Part shown: positions 10,742-35,550 of the stretch, piece by piece
How positions within the stretch are numbered: position 1 is the first letter of the stretch
Layout: the number at the start of each line of letters is the position of its first letter
Assembly (NCBI RefSeq): GCF_000004195.4
Contig: NC_030683.2
Coordinates: 4,855,133-4,919,132 of the forward strand
Direction of reading: 5' to 3'
DNA: 64,000 nt
Source: Xenopus tropicalis
Lineage: Eukaryota > Chordata > Amphibia > Anura > Pipidae
Notes under the pieces: generated by a model
What the model was told of the DNA's origin: nothing
Database searches by the model: none
The model's input: only the letters and a program-made list of their open reading frames with translations
Program-made: the position numbers and the translations under genes

Positions 10742-12632
10742 CACTTGAAACTGGGTGAAATAGAAACCAATGGGGGGATTAACTTCCCCATTAAACTGGG
10801 TGAAATAGAAACCAATGAGGGGATTAACTTCCCCATTAAACTGGGTGAAATAGAAACCAATGAGGGGATTAACTTCCTCATTAAACTGGGTGAAATAGAA
10901 ACCAATGAGGGGATTAACTTCCCCATGAAACTGGGTGAAATAGAAACCAATGGGGGATTAACTCCCATGAAACTGGTGAATAGAAACCAATGGGGGATTA
11001 ACTTCCCCATGAAACTGGGTGAAATAGAAACCAATGGGGGGGATTAACTTCCCATGAAACTGGTGAATGAAAACCAATGGGGGGATTAACTTCCCCATGA
11101 AACTGGGTGAAATAGAACCAATGGGGGGATTAACTTCCCCATGAAACTGGGTGAAATAGAAACCAATGGGGGGATTAATTCCCCATTAAACTGGTGAATA
11201 GAAACCAATGAGGGGATTAACTTCCCCATTTAAACTGGGTGAAATAGAAACCAATGGGGGGATTAATTCCCCATTAAACTGGGTGAATAGAAACAATGAG
11301 GGGGATTAACTTTCCCCATTAAACTGGGTGAAATAGAAACCAATGGAGGGGATTAACTTCCCCATTAAACTGGGTGAAATAGAAACCAATGAGGGGATTA
11401 ACTTCCCCATTAAAACTGGGTGAAATAGAAACCAATGAGGGGGATTACTTCCCATGAAACTGGGTGAAATAGAAACCAATGAGGGATTAACTTCCCCATT
11501 AAACTGGGTGAAATAGAAACCAATGGGGGGATTAACTTCCCCATTAAACTGGGTGAAATAGAAACCAATGAGGGGATTAACTTCCCCATTAAACTGGGTG
11601 AAATAGAAACCAATGGGGGATTAACTTTCCCCATTAAACTGGGTGAAATAGAAACCAATGAGGGGATTAACTTCCCCATGAAACTGGGTGAAATAGAAAC
11701 CAATGAGGGGATTAACTTCCCCATGAAACTGGGTGAAATAGAAACCAATGAGGGGATTAATTTCCCCATGAAACTGGGTGAAATAGAAACCAATGGGGGG
11801 ATTAACTTCCCCATGAAACTGGGTGAAATAGAAACCAATGGGGGGATTAACTTCCCCATGAAACTGGGTGAAATAGAAACCAATGGGGGGATTAATTTCC
11901 CCATGAAACTGGGTGAAATAGAAACCAATGAGGGGATTAATTTCCCCATTAAACTGGGTGAAATAGAAACCAATGAGGGGATTAATTTCCCCATTAAACT
12001 GGGTGAAATAGAAACCAATGAGGGGATTAATTTCCCCATTAAACTGGGTGAAATAGAAACCAATGGGGGGATTAACTTCCCCATTAAACTGGGTGAAATA
12101 GAAACCAATGAGGGGGATTAATTCCCCATTAAAACTGGGTGAAATAGAACCAATGAGGGGATTAACTTCCCCATTAAACTGCGGTGAAATAGAAACCAAT
12201 GAGGGGATTAATTTCGCCCATTAAACTGGCGGTGAAATAGAAACAATGAGGGGATTAATTTCCCCATTAAAACTGGGTGAAATAGAAACCAATGAGGGGA
12301 TTAATTTCCCCATTAAACTGGGTGAAATAGAAACCAATGGGGGGATTAACTTCCCCATTAAACTGGGTGAAATAGAAACCAATGGGGGGATTAATTTCCC
12401 CATGAAACTGGGTTGAAATAGAAAACAATGAGGGGATTAATTTCCCCATTAAACTGGGTGAAATAGAAACCAATGAGGGGATTAACTTCCCCATTAAACT
12501 GGGTGAAATAGAAACCAATGAGGGGATTAATTTTCCCATTAAACTGGGTGAAATAGAAACCAATGAGGGGATTAACTTCCCCATTAAACTGGGTGAAATA
12601 GAAAACAATGAGGGGATTAACTTCCCCATTAA
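10742..12632 (+). repeat. 45-bp minisatellite, about 42 copies (segment A only)
   Basis: The unit starts AAACTGGGTGAAATAGAAAC, continues CAATGAGGGGATTAACTTCC and ends CCATT. Units vary at GAGGGG/GGGGGG, AACTT/AATTT and CCATT/CCATG. As 45 is divisible by three, long frames with a 15-residue repeat (KLGEIETNEGINFPI) run on both strands. Single-base indels between 10960 and 11450 break them, which argues against coding. It is missing from segment B, where the flanks join directly. The array ends in a run of A followed by a run of T. Confidence 0.95.
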
Positions 12633-12740
12633 AAAAAAAAATTTTTTTTTTGCAAAAAAAGTTAACTAAATGTTAACCAGCCTGGTTGATATCTAGCCAA
12701 TTGTAGGGCAGATTTGGTTGGGTAGGCCTGTTGGGGATGT

Positions 12741-13470
12741 TGTCTCCATCTTGCCCTACAGTCTCCATCTTGCCCTACTGTCTCCATCTTGCCCTACTGT
12801 CTCCATCTTGCCCTACTGTTTCCCTCTTGCCCTACTGTCTCCCTCTTGCCCTACTGTCTCCATCTTGCCCTACTGTTTCCCTCTTGCCCTACTGTCTCCT
12901 CTTGCCCTACTGTTTCCCTTCTTGCCCTACTGTTTCCCTCTTGCCTACTGTCTCCATCTTGCCTGTCTCCATCTTGCCCTACTGTCTCCATCTTGCCCTA
13001 CTGTCTCCATCTTGCCCTACTGTCTCCATCTTGCCCTACTGTCTCCCTCTTGCCCTACTGTCTCCCTCTTGCCCTACTGTCTCCATCTTGCCCTACTGTT
13101 TCCCTCTTGCCCTACTGTCTCCCTCTTGTCCTACTGTCTCCATCTTGTCCTACTGTCTCCATCTTGTCCTACTGTCTCCATCTTGCCCTACTGTCTCCAT
13201 CTTGCCCTACTGTCTCCATCTTGTCCTACTGTCTCCCTCTTGTCCTACTGTCTCCATCTTGTCCTACTGTCTCCATCTTGTCCTACTGTTTCCCTCTTGC
13301 CCTACTGTCTCCATCTTGCCCTACTGTCTCCATCTTGCCCTACTGTCTCCATCTTGCCCTACTGTCTCCATCTTGCCCTACTGTCTCCATCTTGTCCTAC
13401 TGTCCCCATCTTGTCCTACTGTCCCCATCTTGTCCTACTGTCTCCATTTTGTCCTACTGTCTCCATGTGA
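12741..13470 (+). repeat. 19-bp minisatellite, about 38 copies, segment A
   Basis: The unit is CTGTCTCCATCTTGCCCTA, with CCCTCTT, TTTCC and GTCCTA variants. It corresponds to the shorter array at 43163-43520 in segment B and is the reverse complement of the array at 860-1408. All three plus frames are open across it; none is a gene. Confidence 0.95.
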
Positions 13471-13776
13471 CCCAATTGTCACCACCGTTTCCTATAGTCA
13501 CCATGATTTCTTACTTTCCTCCTTATCATTTTTACCTACAATTACCGCCTTCCCTTACTGCCCCCCCTTCCCTACTGTGCCCTGGGCCTGCTGTGGTTAC
13601 ATTTATGAAAAGCGTTTGGTAACTCCTCATATTCTGGGATGTTATGGAAAAGTAACCCACAAGCCGTGGATATTATGGTTGGACCGTATGCACCATATTT
13701 ATTGCAGAATGTAGCGCGTCTGTATCATGGGAATATCTCACAGGCTCAATATCATGTTTTTGTTTCCCTGTTACAG

Positions 13777-13841
13777 AAGAAACAGAACAATGGGCAGAAG
13801 ACTGGGCAGGTTCTACACAGGGCAAGGAGACTCCGGAATAA
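13777..13841 (+). CDS. Candidate terminal exon of a neighbouring gene, segment A
   Basis: A strong acceptor (TGTTTTTGTTTCCCTGTTACAG, in two overlapping pieces) precedes a frame that takes one carried base, reads EETEQWAEDWAGSTQGKETPE and stops at TAA 13839-13841. An ATTAAA signal at 13930-13935 followed by GT-rich sequence would end the transcript. Segment B keeps the same acceptor, frame and stop at 43850-43914 with only E to D at one place. The acidic tail ending in a stop looks like a protein C-terminus, but 21 residues are too few to identify it, and no upstream exon with a matching phase is certain. Other frames here differ between the two copies by indels and are less likely to be coding. 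Confidence 0.35.
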
Positions 13842-14808
13842 TCTCTGTGACGGGGGAGGACAGGCAGGGGTCTGGGTCAGTGGGGCCCCCAGCCCAGTCC
13901 AACCCTGCATGGCTGTACTTGCTCTATTCATTAAAGGTATTTGTGTCCACACATGTTTCTTAGACTTTGTAGGCTTCCTCATTCCTCAGTCTCGAGCACC
14001 CTGGGGTTACCTTCACCGTGAGCAGGTTGATAATCCCAGGGTGCCCTCAGAGGCCGCATTATGGGGTGCAACAGTCTTGCTCCCAAAGAATCACCCCCTA
14101 ATGGCCCTTTAGCAACAAACACTTCCCTGCTACAAACATTTAAACACAACACGTACAACATGTGTAATTGCATTCTGTCTGTCATGGCTGACACCACTGC
14201 AGAAGTAAAATAGCTCAAGTAGAAGGCCTATGGCCTAAGGTTTTATGGGGGGGCCCCTAGTAGAGCAGAGAATGGCCCCCTTACTGTTTTGGTATAAGTT
14301 TTTGCCAACATGTATTTAGGGAATATCAGTTATTGAGACTTGAAAGTGTGACTCCTACACTGACTGTATTTTACTCTGATTTTATTTGGTTTCCCATAGT
14401 TCCATGCTGCACCCACAGCCCATGTGGAAGAAAATCTTTACTGTGAACTGTGTCTTTTTTAATTGCTTAATGAAAAAAAAATAATAATAAAAAAATATAT
14501 ATATATATATAAAATAATAAAGCAATATTCAGATATACATTTAAATTGCTTTACATGTAGTTGCAAACGTAATGGCAGGTGAAGCACCTGCACTGTCCCT
14601 GCACTGCTTGTTCTGACTCCCTAAACACTGTATCTGTACAGATTAACAGGCCTGGGGGAGAGAACTGACTTTTGTTACATTGTTTTCCAAATACATTTAT
14701 ATCTAAAAGTTCCTGAACAAAAAGTAAAATCATTCAAAAACTACAAATAATAAAAAATAAAGACCAACTGCAAATAGTCTCAGAATACCACTCCCCTACA
14801 TAATACTA
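13842..14808. other. Possible 3'UTR and flank, duplicated in segment B
   Basis: It matches 43915-44860 with small indels. It holds the ATTAAA signal at 13930 and a TA-rich microsatellite near 14495-14515. No exon or transposon is recognised. Confidence 0.4.
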
Positions 14809-14952
14809 AATTGTAAGCTCTTTGGGGCAGGGCTCCTGTATCGGTTACTGATTGCTTTATATGTTACTCTGTATGCCCAATGTATGAAACCCACTTATTG
14901 TACAGCGCTGCGGGATATGTTGGTGCTTTATAAATAAATGTTAATAATAATA
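14809..14952 (+). mobile_element. SINE-like repeat tail
   Basis: The stretch from TTGTAAGCTCTTTGGGGCAG through ACAGCGCTGCGGGATATGTT to a TAATAATAATAA tail has the look of a widespread vertebrate SINE 3' part ending in a short A/T repeat. In segment B the first half of the same element has been amplified into a 77-bp array (44861-45235). Confidence 0.6.
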
Positions 14953-15169
14953 AGAACCCAAAAGTGAACGACCCCTTTAAAAATAAACTCAAAAAAATGA
15001 GTTTCTGTAAACATAGCCGGAGTTTTTTTTTGATATTTGCACTTTTAAACTGCTATTAACAGGCTGTTGGCTCAACTGAAATTCAGCAACTCTAGGGTTA
15101 ACTGACCACAATTTATTTGACTGCGACTTTTTTTGACACAACTGCGATTTTTTTTATTTGACTTCGACT

Positions 15170-15560
15170 GTTATAACCTTTCAGGCTGCATCATAACAAA
15201 CAGAACATTGTGATGTCACAGTGAAGTTTGTAACATAACATTGTGATGTCACAATGGGCAGTGAAGTTTGTGCAGCTTCCCTGCCAAGCGAGTGCCAGAG
15301 CTGAGCTGATTGGGTTGCAGGGCAGATCCCCTGGGAGCTGCTCTCTCCTAATCAGCTCTTATTGCCTCCTTAAAGCCACTTTAACAGCTTTAGGCTTTAA
15401 GCCTTTACCATCGAATTGCTTCGGCGCATCCTCGCTCGGCTCCATATCTGTAAGTCAGCCAATTGGTTTTATCATTCAGATATATAAAGGGAATAGGGTG
15501 TGAGCCTGGGGCTGTAGGCCTGGAATGGGCCGTCTGTGTAACTATAGAGATTCCCAATGT
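15170..15560 (+). promoter_or_regulatory. Promoter-like block A1 (distal) for the kinase gene
   Basis: It has a CCAAT box at 15459-15463 and TATATAAAG at 15481-15489, preceded by two TGTGATGTCACA motifs in a direct repeat. Near-identical blocks lie at 18215-18600, just upstream of gene A, and at 47535-47930 upstream of gene B. The open frame starting MMSQWAVKFV in all three is a by-product of high identity. A start of transcription about 25-30 bases after the TATA box would give a 5'UTR exon spliced to the acceptor at 19677. The donor is not clear, so promoter function is inference. Confidence 0.4.
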
Positions 15561-15742
15561 GGCAAACACGCAACTGTGACTTTTTTCTTGATGTAACAGC
15601 GATTTATTTGACAGACTATTTTGATAGGAACTTTTATATATATATATAATATAGTAATGGGTTTTACAGTGCCACAAAGTGATGTAGGGGTTTATAGTCT
15701 GTGGGATAAATCAGAGGCATAAGTGTATAAGTGTAAAAGTTA

Positions 15743-16066
15743 GTACAGGTATAGGATCCCTTATAGAGAAACCTGTTATCCAGAAAGTAAGATATAATTA
15801 CCCCTTATTGGGGCAGAACAGCCCTAATGGGTTTATTTCATGGTTAAATGATTCCCTTTTCTCTGTAATAATAAAACAGTACCTGTACTTGATCCCAACT
15901 AAGATATAATTACCCCTTATTGGGGCAGAACAGCCCTATTGGGTTTATTTAATGGTTAAATGATTTTTAGTAGACTTAAGGCATGGGGATGCAAATTACA
16001 GAGAGACCCCTTATCCGGATAACCCCAGGTCCTGAGCATTCTAAAAACAAGATCCCATACCTGTAC
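15743..16066 (+). mobile_element. MITE with 112-bp internal repeats, copy 1
   Basis: Terminal inverted repeats GTACAGGTATAGGATCCC (left) and GATCCCATACCTGTAC (right) bound about 324 bp. The interior holds roughly two copies of the 112-bp unit (AAGATATAATTACCCCTTAT to TTGATCCCAACT). No coding capacity, so it is non-autonomous. Confidence 0.85.
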
Positions 16067-16311
16067 CCCTTATTACCCCACAGAGCCGATTTCATCAATT
16101 TTGGAAGGCAAATCTTTTCCATTGGACATATTGTATCCCAAGTGGGTTCCCCCCCATAATCTCCTTTATGTTTCCCCTTGAGACACAGACGCCCCACAAA
16201 CTTCTCAGCACAGAATCTTCTCCCTTGTTTCCCTTTCCTAAAGAGTTACATTCATCAGTTTCCCACTGTATCCCATTGGTTCCATCAAGAACTTTCTCCT
16301 TGTTCCAAAGC

Positions 16312-17083
16312 ATTCCCAATAGGGCTGTTCTGCCCCAATAAGGGGTAATTATATCTTAGTTGGGATCGAGTACAGGTACTGTTTTATTATTACAGAGAAA
16401 AGGGAATCATTTAACCATTAAATAAACCCAATAGGGCTGTTCTGCCCCAATAAGGGGTAATTATATCTTAGTTGGGATCAAGTACAGGTACTGTTTTATT
16501 ATTACAGAGAAAAGGGAATCATTTAACCATGAAATAAACCCAATAGGGCTGTTCTGCCCCCAATAAGGGGTAATTATATCTTAGTTGGGATCAAGTACAG
16601 GTACTGTTTTATTATTACAGAGAAAAGGGAATCATTTAACCATGAAATAAACCCAATAGGGCTGTTCTGCCCCCAATAAGGGGTAATTATATCTTAGTTG
16701 GGATCAAGTACAGGTACTGTTTTATTATTACAGAGAAAAGGGAATCATTTAACCATTAAATAAACCCAATAGGGCTGTTCTGCCCCCAATAAGGGGTAAT
16801 TATATCTTAGTTGGGATCAAGTACAGGTACTGTTTTATTATTACAGAGAAAAGGGAATCATTTAACCATTAAATAAACCCAATAGGGCTGTTCTGCCCCC
16901 AATAAGGGGTAATTATATCTTAGTTGGGATCAAGTACAGGTACTGTTTTATTATTACAGAGAAAAGGGAATCATTCTTCAATATCTGAATTATTGGCTTA
17001 TAATGGAGTCTATGGGAGATGACCTTCCTGTAATTTTGATTTTTCTGGATAACTGGTTTCCAGATAAGGGATCCCATACCTGT
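16312..17083 (-). mobile_element. MITE with about six 112-bp units, copy 2, inverted
   Basis: Reverse orientation: the units read TAGGGCTGTTCTGCCCCAAT to AAACCCAATAGGG, and the element ends at 17083 in ATCCCATACCTGT. The other terminal repeat is missing, so this copy is truncated at 16312. It lies between promoter-like blocks A1 and A2. Confidence 0.8.
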
Positions 17084-17149
17084 TTTATGAAACAGTTCTA
17101 GGACAAGGAAGAACCTCACCAGTAAGACCTGGACTGGCAATCTGTGGGT

Positions 17150-17815
17150 CTGGCAAATGTCAGGGGGGCTGTAAGGTGCCACAGACAGTCACTATTTATT
17201 GGGCTGGGGGGGCTGTTTGTGCCTCTGGGTACTGGGAATGCCAGGGGGCTGTAAGGTGCCACAGACAGTCACTATTTATTGGGCTGGGGGGGCTGTTTGT
17301 GCCTCTGGGTACTGGGAATGCCAGGGGGGGCTGTAAGGTGCCACAGACAGTCACTATTTATTGGGCTGGGGGGGCTGTTTGTGCCTCTGGGTACTGGGAA
17401 TGCCAGGGGGGCTGTAAGGTGCCACAGACAGTCACTATTTATTGAGCTGGGGGGGGGCTGATTGTGCCTCTGGGTACTGGGAATGCCAGGGGGGCTGTAA
17501 GGTGCCACAGACAGTCACTATTTATTGGGCTGGGGGGGCTGTTTGTGCCTCTGGGTACTGGGAATGCCAGGGGGGCTGTAAGGTGCCACAGACAGTCACT
17601 ATTTATTGGGCTGGGGGGGCTGTTTGTGCCTCTGGGTACTGGGAATGCCAGGGGGGCTGTAAGGTGCCACAGACAGTCACTATTTATTGGGCTGGGGGGC
17701 TGTTTGTGCCTCTGGGTACTGGGAATGCCAGGGGGGCTGTAAGGTGCCACAGACAGTCACTATTTATTGGGCTGGGGGGGGTGGGGGCTGTTTGTGCCTC
17801 TGGGTACTGGGAATG
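17150..17815 (+). repeat. 81-bp minisatellite, about 8 copies (segment A only)
   Basis: The unit includes GGTGCCACAGACAGTCACTA, TTTATTGGGCTGGGGGGGCT and GGGTACTGGGAATGCCAGGG. Length changes are in the G runs. With 81 divisible by three, open frames such as VPQTVTIYWAGGAVCASGYW appear on both strands and are not genes. Confidence 0.93.
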
Positions 17816-18214
17816 ACAGAACCTATTTTGAATCCCAGTCCGGTCCTTTAAAGATTAATTTAAACAATAAGTTGCTGTAAACATACCCGGAGTGTTACTG
17901 AGCACTTTTGCAATTTACATTTATTTTGTAGTTATGCAGGGTTTTTTTTTTACATATATTTGCACTTTTAAACTGCTATTAACTGGCTGTTGGCTCAACT
18001 GAAATTCAGCAACCCTAGGGTTAACTGACCACAATTTATTTGACGTAACTTTTTTTATGTGACTGTGACTTTTTCGATGTCACATGACCATAATGCTAAT
18101 TTGCCCCTAAGAGCACAATGAGCAGTAAAATGATTTGGCCAATAGGGTTCCACGTGAGCTCAGTCCCTATCTGTATGAATACAAGCTGAGCAGCAGAACT
18201 ATACGCCCTGTAAT

Positions 18215-18600
18215 AACCTTTCAGGCTGCATCATAACAAACACAACATTGTGATGTCACAGTGAAGTTTGTAACATAACATTGTGATGTCACAATGGGCA
18301 GTGAAGTTTGTGCAGCTTCCCTGCCAAGCGAGTGCCAGAGCTGAGCTGATTGGGTTGCAGGGCAGATCCCCTGGGAGCTGCTCTCTCCTAATCAGCTCTT
18401 ATTGCCTCCTTAAAGCCACTTTAACAGCTTTAGGCTTTAAGCCTTTACCATCGAATTGCTTCGGCGCATCCTCGCTCGGCTCCATATCTGTAAGTCAGCC
18501 AATTGGTTTTATCATTCAGATATATAAAGGGAATAGGGTGTGGGCCTGGGGCTGTAGGCCTGGAATGGGCCGTCTGTGTAACTATAGAGATTCCAATGTG
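18215..18600 (+). promoter_or_regulatory. Promoter-like block A2 (proximal) for gene A
   Basis: CCAAT at 18499-18503 and TATATAAAG at 18521-18529, about 1.15 kb before the gene A start codon. The sequence is almost the same as A1 and the segment B block. After it, A2 carries extra sequence that A1 and B lack (about 18610-18760), which includes a usable donor TATGG|GTAATG. Its position next to the gene makes it the better promoter candidate for copy A. Confidence 0.45.
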
Positions 18601-18993
18601 GCAAACACGCAATTTGGGGCTTTATGGGTAATGGGTTCCTAGTGATGAGCCAATCTGCCCCATTTCATTGGCCACAAATTAGCGAAACTGCTGAAAAGTT
18701 CAGGGAAAAAGCGAAATATCTATGTAACGCGGCTGCTGCGGGATTTTTTTTACACAAACTGTTTTGACTCAACCACAACTTGTTTCTTGATGCAACTGAC
18801 ACTTTTAGAACACAACTGTGACTTTGTTGTTAGGCAACAGCGATTTATTTGACAAGACTGTGACTATTTTGACAGGGCGGCAACTTTTATATATATATAA
18901 TAAAGTAATGGGTTTTACAGTGCCACAAAGTGATGTAGGAGTTTATAGTCTGTGGGATAAATCAGAGGCATAAGTGTATAAGTGTAAAAGTAA

Positions 18994-19523
18994 GTACAGG
19001 TATAGGATCCCTTATAGAGAAACCTGTTATCCAGAAAGTAAGCTATAATTACCCCTTATTGGGGGCAGAACAGCCCTATTGGGTTTATTTCATGGTTAAA
19101 TGATTCCCTTTTCTCTGTAATAATAAAACAGTACCTGTACTTGATCCCAACAAAGATATAATTACCCCTTATTGGGGGCAGAACAGCCCTATTGGGTTTA
19201 TTTAATGGTTAAATGATTCCCTTTTCTCTGTAATAATAAAACAGTACCTGTACTTGATCCCAACTAAGATATAATTACCCCTTATTGGGGCAGAACAGCC
19301 CTATTGGGTTTATTTAATGGTTAAATGATTCCCTTTTCTCTGTAATAATAAAACAGTACCTGTACTTGATCCCAACTAAGATATAATTACCCCTTATTGG
19401 GGCAGAACAGCCCTATTGGGTTTATATAATGTTTTAAAGATTTTTTAGCACTCTTAAGATATGGGGATCCAAATCCCAAACCCCAGGCCCATAGCATTCT
19501 GGATAACAGGTCCCATACCTGTA
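18994..19523 (+). mobile_element. MITE with 112-bp internal repeats, copy 3
   Basis: The left end is GTACAGGTATAGGATCCC and the right end GGTCCCATACCTGTA, with about four internal units. The matching element in segment B (49903-50312) has fewer units. It lies between promoter block A2 and exon 1. Confidence 0.83.
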
Positions 19524-19687
19524 TATTATTGTATTTAGAGTGCAAGCTCCATGGGGCAGGGGCTGATAGGAATGATGCAGTGACAGTTACAAATAAACAC
19601 ACAATTGCATAGAATTAACAATAATCTCATTTCTACTTTAGCAAAAAGTCAATTAAAATCTCTTGTTTCTGATACAGGAGTTGCAGC

Positions 19688-32358
<12,671 letters not shown>

Positions 32359-32648
32359 AAACGGGGTTCTTGTGAATTCTTTAGTCCAGGTAAGGAGTTT
32401 GCCTTTGTACAAATAAAAAGTATAAAAAAAAATGTAACAAAGGGAGGGGAGGGGCTTCATTACACACTTAGCCTAAGGGGTCTTGGGAAACAGCTCGTTG
32501 GAGTTATCTTGGTGTCCTTTAACCTATGGAATCAGGGGAAAACATTGATATTTATATCTGCTATTATGTGCTATTTCTACATAGGCCCAACTAAATGGGC
32601 TCAAGAGGTTGTATTTTCTCTTTAACTCTCCTCTCCCTCCTAATTCAG

Positions 32649-32727
32649 AGATCCCCGGCTGACTAATAATGACCCGATCTTCTCGGAGGAAGAAGACGTT
32701 TTAAGCCAAATTCCTTCATTTCTATGA
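32649..32727 (+). other. 3' exon encoding a possible AGC C-tail, copy A
   Basis: After the TGA at 32356-32358 the same frame stays open for ten codons to a strong donor (CCAG|GTAAGG at 32389). The next acceptor region CTAATTCAGAG precedes a frame from 32650 that reads DPR, LTNNDPIFSEEEDVL and a short SFL end, then TGA at 32725-32727. An acidic stretch after LT and a final hydrophobic residue group are what PKN-type C-tails look like. Use of the second AG (exon from 32651) would put it in frame with the sequence after the TGA; use of the first AG hits a stop. It may therefore be 3'UTR today, a relic, or coding by an unseen splice. Confidence 0.45.
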
Positions 32728-32739
32728 AGATGATTATAT

Positions 32740-35030
32740 TTTTATATCAATGTTTATATGACTTATTTTTTTACTTATTTGTAAAAAAATTTGTAAGAAA
32801 ATGTACAAAGTAATTCTATTTTTGTATATAATTTGTAAAAAATGTAATTCTATTTTTGTATATAACTTGGAAAAACTGTAATTCTATTTTTATATATAAT
32901 TTGTAGAAAAATGTAATTCTATTTTTGTATATAACTTGGAAAAACTAATTCTATTTTTATATATAATTTGTAGAAAAATTTAATTCTATTTTCATATATA
33001 ATTTGTAAAAAATTTAATTCTATTTTTTTAAAATAATATTATACTATTTTTTATATAATTTGTAAATAATTTTATTTTTTTTTAAAAAAATTTAAAATAT
33101 AATTTATACTATTTTTCTATATAATTTATAAAAATGTAATTCTTTTTTATATTTAATTTGTAGAAAAATGTAATTCTATTTTTGTATATAACTTGGAAAA
33201 ACTAATTCTATTTTTATATATAATTTGTAGAAAAATTTAATTCTATTTTTCTATATAATTTGTAAAAAATTTAATTCTATTTTTTTAAAATAATATAATA
33301 CTATTTTTTATATAATTTGTAAATAATTTTATTTTATTTTTTAAATTTTAAAATATAATTTATACTATTTTTCTATATAATTTATAAAAAATTCTATTTT
33401 TTTAATAAAATTTTGTAATTATTTATTTTATATTTTTCTAAAAAAATGTGTAAATACTTCTATTTTTCTAAAAAAATGTTTAAAAATAATATTTATTCTA
33501 TTTTTTGAAAAAATTTGGAAATACTATAATTCTATTTTTCTAAAAAAAAATTTAAAATGATATAATTCTATTTTTTTTAAAAAATTGTAAATCTATTTTT
33601 CTAAAAAATTTTTTTATAATATAATTTATTCTATTTTTCTATTAAATTTGTAAATAATATCATTCTATTTTTCTATAAAAAATTTTAAAATAATATAATT
33701 TATTCTATTTTTCTAAAAAAAATTACAAATAATATAATTTAGTCTATTTTTCTAAAAAAATTTTAAATTCAAATTTTCTAAAAAATGTTGAACAATAATA
33801 TAATTTATTCTATTTTTGTATAAAATTTAGAAATATAATTCTATTTTTCTATAAAAAAAATTCAAATATAATTTATTCTATTTTTCTAAAAAATTTGTAA
33901 ATAATTCTATTTTTCTATAAAAATAATATAAATCTATTTTTCTAAAAAAAATTGTAAATTCTATGTTTCTAAAAATTTTTTTAAAATAATATAATTCTAG
34001 TTTTCTATAAAAATATTTAAAATAATATAATTTATTCTATTTTTCTATTAAATTTGGAAATAATATCATTCTATTTTTCTATAAAAAATATTTTAAATAA
34101 TATAATTTATTCTATTTTTCAAAAAAATTTGTAAATAATTTTATTTTTTTTTAAAATTTGTAAATCTATTTTTCAATTTTTTTTAAAATAAAATATTTTC
34201 TATTTTTCTATTAAATTTGGAAATAATATAATTCTATTTTTAAAAAAAATTACTCACAATATAATTTAGTCTATTTTTCTAAAAAAATTTGTAAATTCAA
34301 ATTTTCTAAAAAAATTTTGTAAAATAATATAATTTCAATTCAAATAATAATTCTATTTTTCTAAAAAATTTGTAAAGAATTCTATTTTTCTATAAAAATT
34401 TGAAAAGAATATAAATCTATTTTTCGAAAAAAAATTGTAAATTCTGTTTCTAAAAATTTTTTTTAAAATAATATAATTCTAGTTTTCTATAAAAAAAATT
34501 TAAAATAATATATTTTTTTTCTAAAAAAATAATTCAATTTTTAAAAAAAAAACAATTATAAATTTTATTTTTCTAAAAAAAATTGTAAATTATATTTTTA
34601 TAAAAAAATGTTTTTTAAATAATTTAATTTATTCTATTTTTCTATAAAAATTATAAATAAATCTATTTTTCTATAGATTTTTTTTAAATAATATAATTTA
34701 TTCTATTTTTCTATATAATTTATAAAAAAAATATAATTCTATTTTTCTATAAAAAAATTTAAAATAAAATTTATTCTATTTTTCTATAAAATTTGTAAAT
34801 AATGCTATTCCATTTTTCTATAAATTTTTTTTAAAATAATCAAATTTTTTCAAAAAAAATGTATAAATGTTATTCTATTTTGCTATATAATTTTTAAATA
34901 ATATAATGATATTTTTATAAAATGTAGATGTATATTTTTCCATGTATTTTGTAAATTATGCTGTTATAAATGTCTATATCATTTTTCAATAAAGAAATTA
35001 TATATTTCAATAAATTTTATAAATAACGTC
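32740..35030 (+). repeat. AT-rich degenerate satellite over the 3' end of gene A
   Basis: About 2.3 kb of imperfect repeats of a roughly 34-37-bp unit (AATTCTATTTTTGTATATAA, TTTGTAAAAAATGT and variants), over 85% A+T by eye. It starts 13 bases after the TGA of the tail exon. Copy B has the same array from about 63485 to the window end. Two AATAAA signals lie at its right end, so it may be transcribed as 3'UTR. Confidence 0.9.
34988..35014 (+). promoter_or_regulatory. Candidate polyadenylation signals, gene A
   Basis: AATAAA occurs at 34988-34993 and again at 35009-35014, just before the AT-rich array ends and unique sequence resumes. In so AT-rich a context such hexamers also occur by chance, so this is a weak call. 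Confidence 0.35.
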
Positions 35031-35550
35031 ATTGTACTTTTCTATATACTGTTGATTGTTATAATGCATTTTTTGGCCGATCTCCCATACGTGTGCCTAC
35101 ATTTGGGCCAAAACAGGGGTTCTGAGTGTTGCAGGTTAGGGGGCCGATGCTAGTGGAGGGGCATATTCTCGGCCTGCAGAAAAACGCCCCTCCACTGGCA
35201 TCAGCCCCCTAATGAAACCGGGTAAGGTTTGTGGGAACAGAGCAGTTGTTATACAACCACTGTCTGTTACCCCTGATGATTTGCCTTTTAACTACTGACC
35301 TTCCTCTATCACTTGTGTGGCTGTTTGTGATTGCAGTAACCCCCAGTAATCACTGGCAAGGCATTTCACATTACTCTACATAGTGTTTGGGTGAAAAAAC
35401 TGAAGTATGTTGCCACCATTAAGCCCTAACTGGACAAAGTTACCAGGGTCTATGCCCAATATGGCTCTGTCCAGTAGAGCCGGAATAGTGGATCTCACAG
35501 CATTCAGAGCACCTACAAGTGACTGTATCCTGTCTATCTTTATAGTCTTA
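35031..35550. other. Unique spacer, no gene seen
   Basis: It follows the AT-rich array. A short inverted pair (GGGGGCCGATGCTAGTGGAG and CTCCACTGGCATCAGCCCCC) lies at about 35140-35210 and may mark a small MITE. The open frame 35407-35592 has no motif. Confidence 0.4.

Noticed and set aside
10742..12632. Regular 45-bp repeats as a CRISPR-like array or a repeat protein
   Set aside because: There are no spacers, no cas genes and the context is vertebrate. Indels break the frames and the array is missing from the paralogous segment.
15243..15503. Conserved 86-residue frame MMSQWAVKFV, seen three times
   Set aside because: The frame is kept because the three promoter-like blocks are nearly identical DNA. 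It overlaps CCAAT and TATA elements and has no homology that I recognise.
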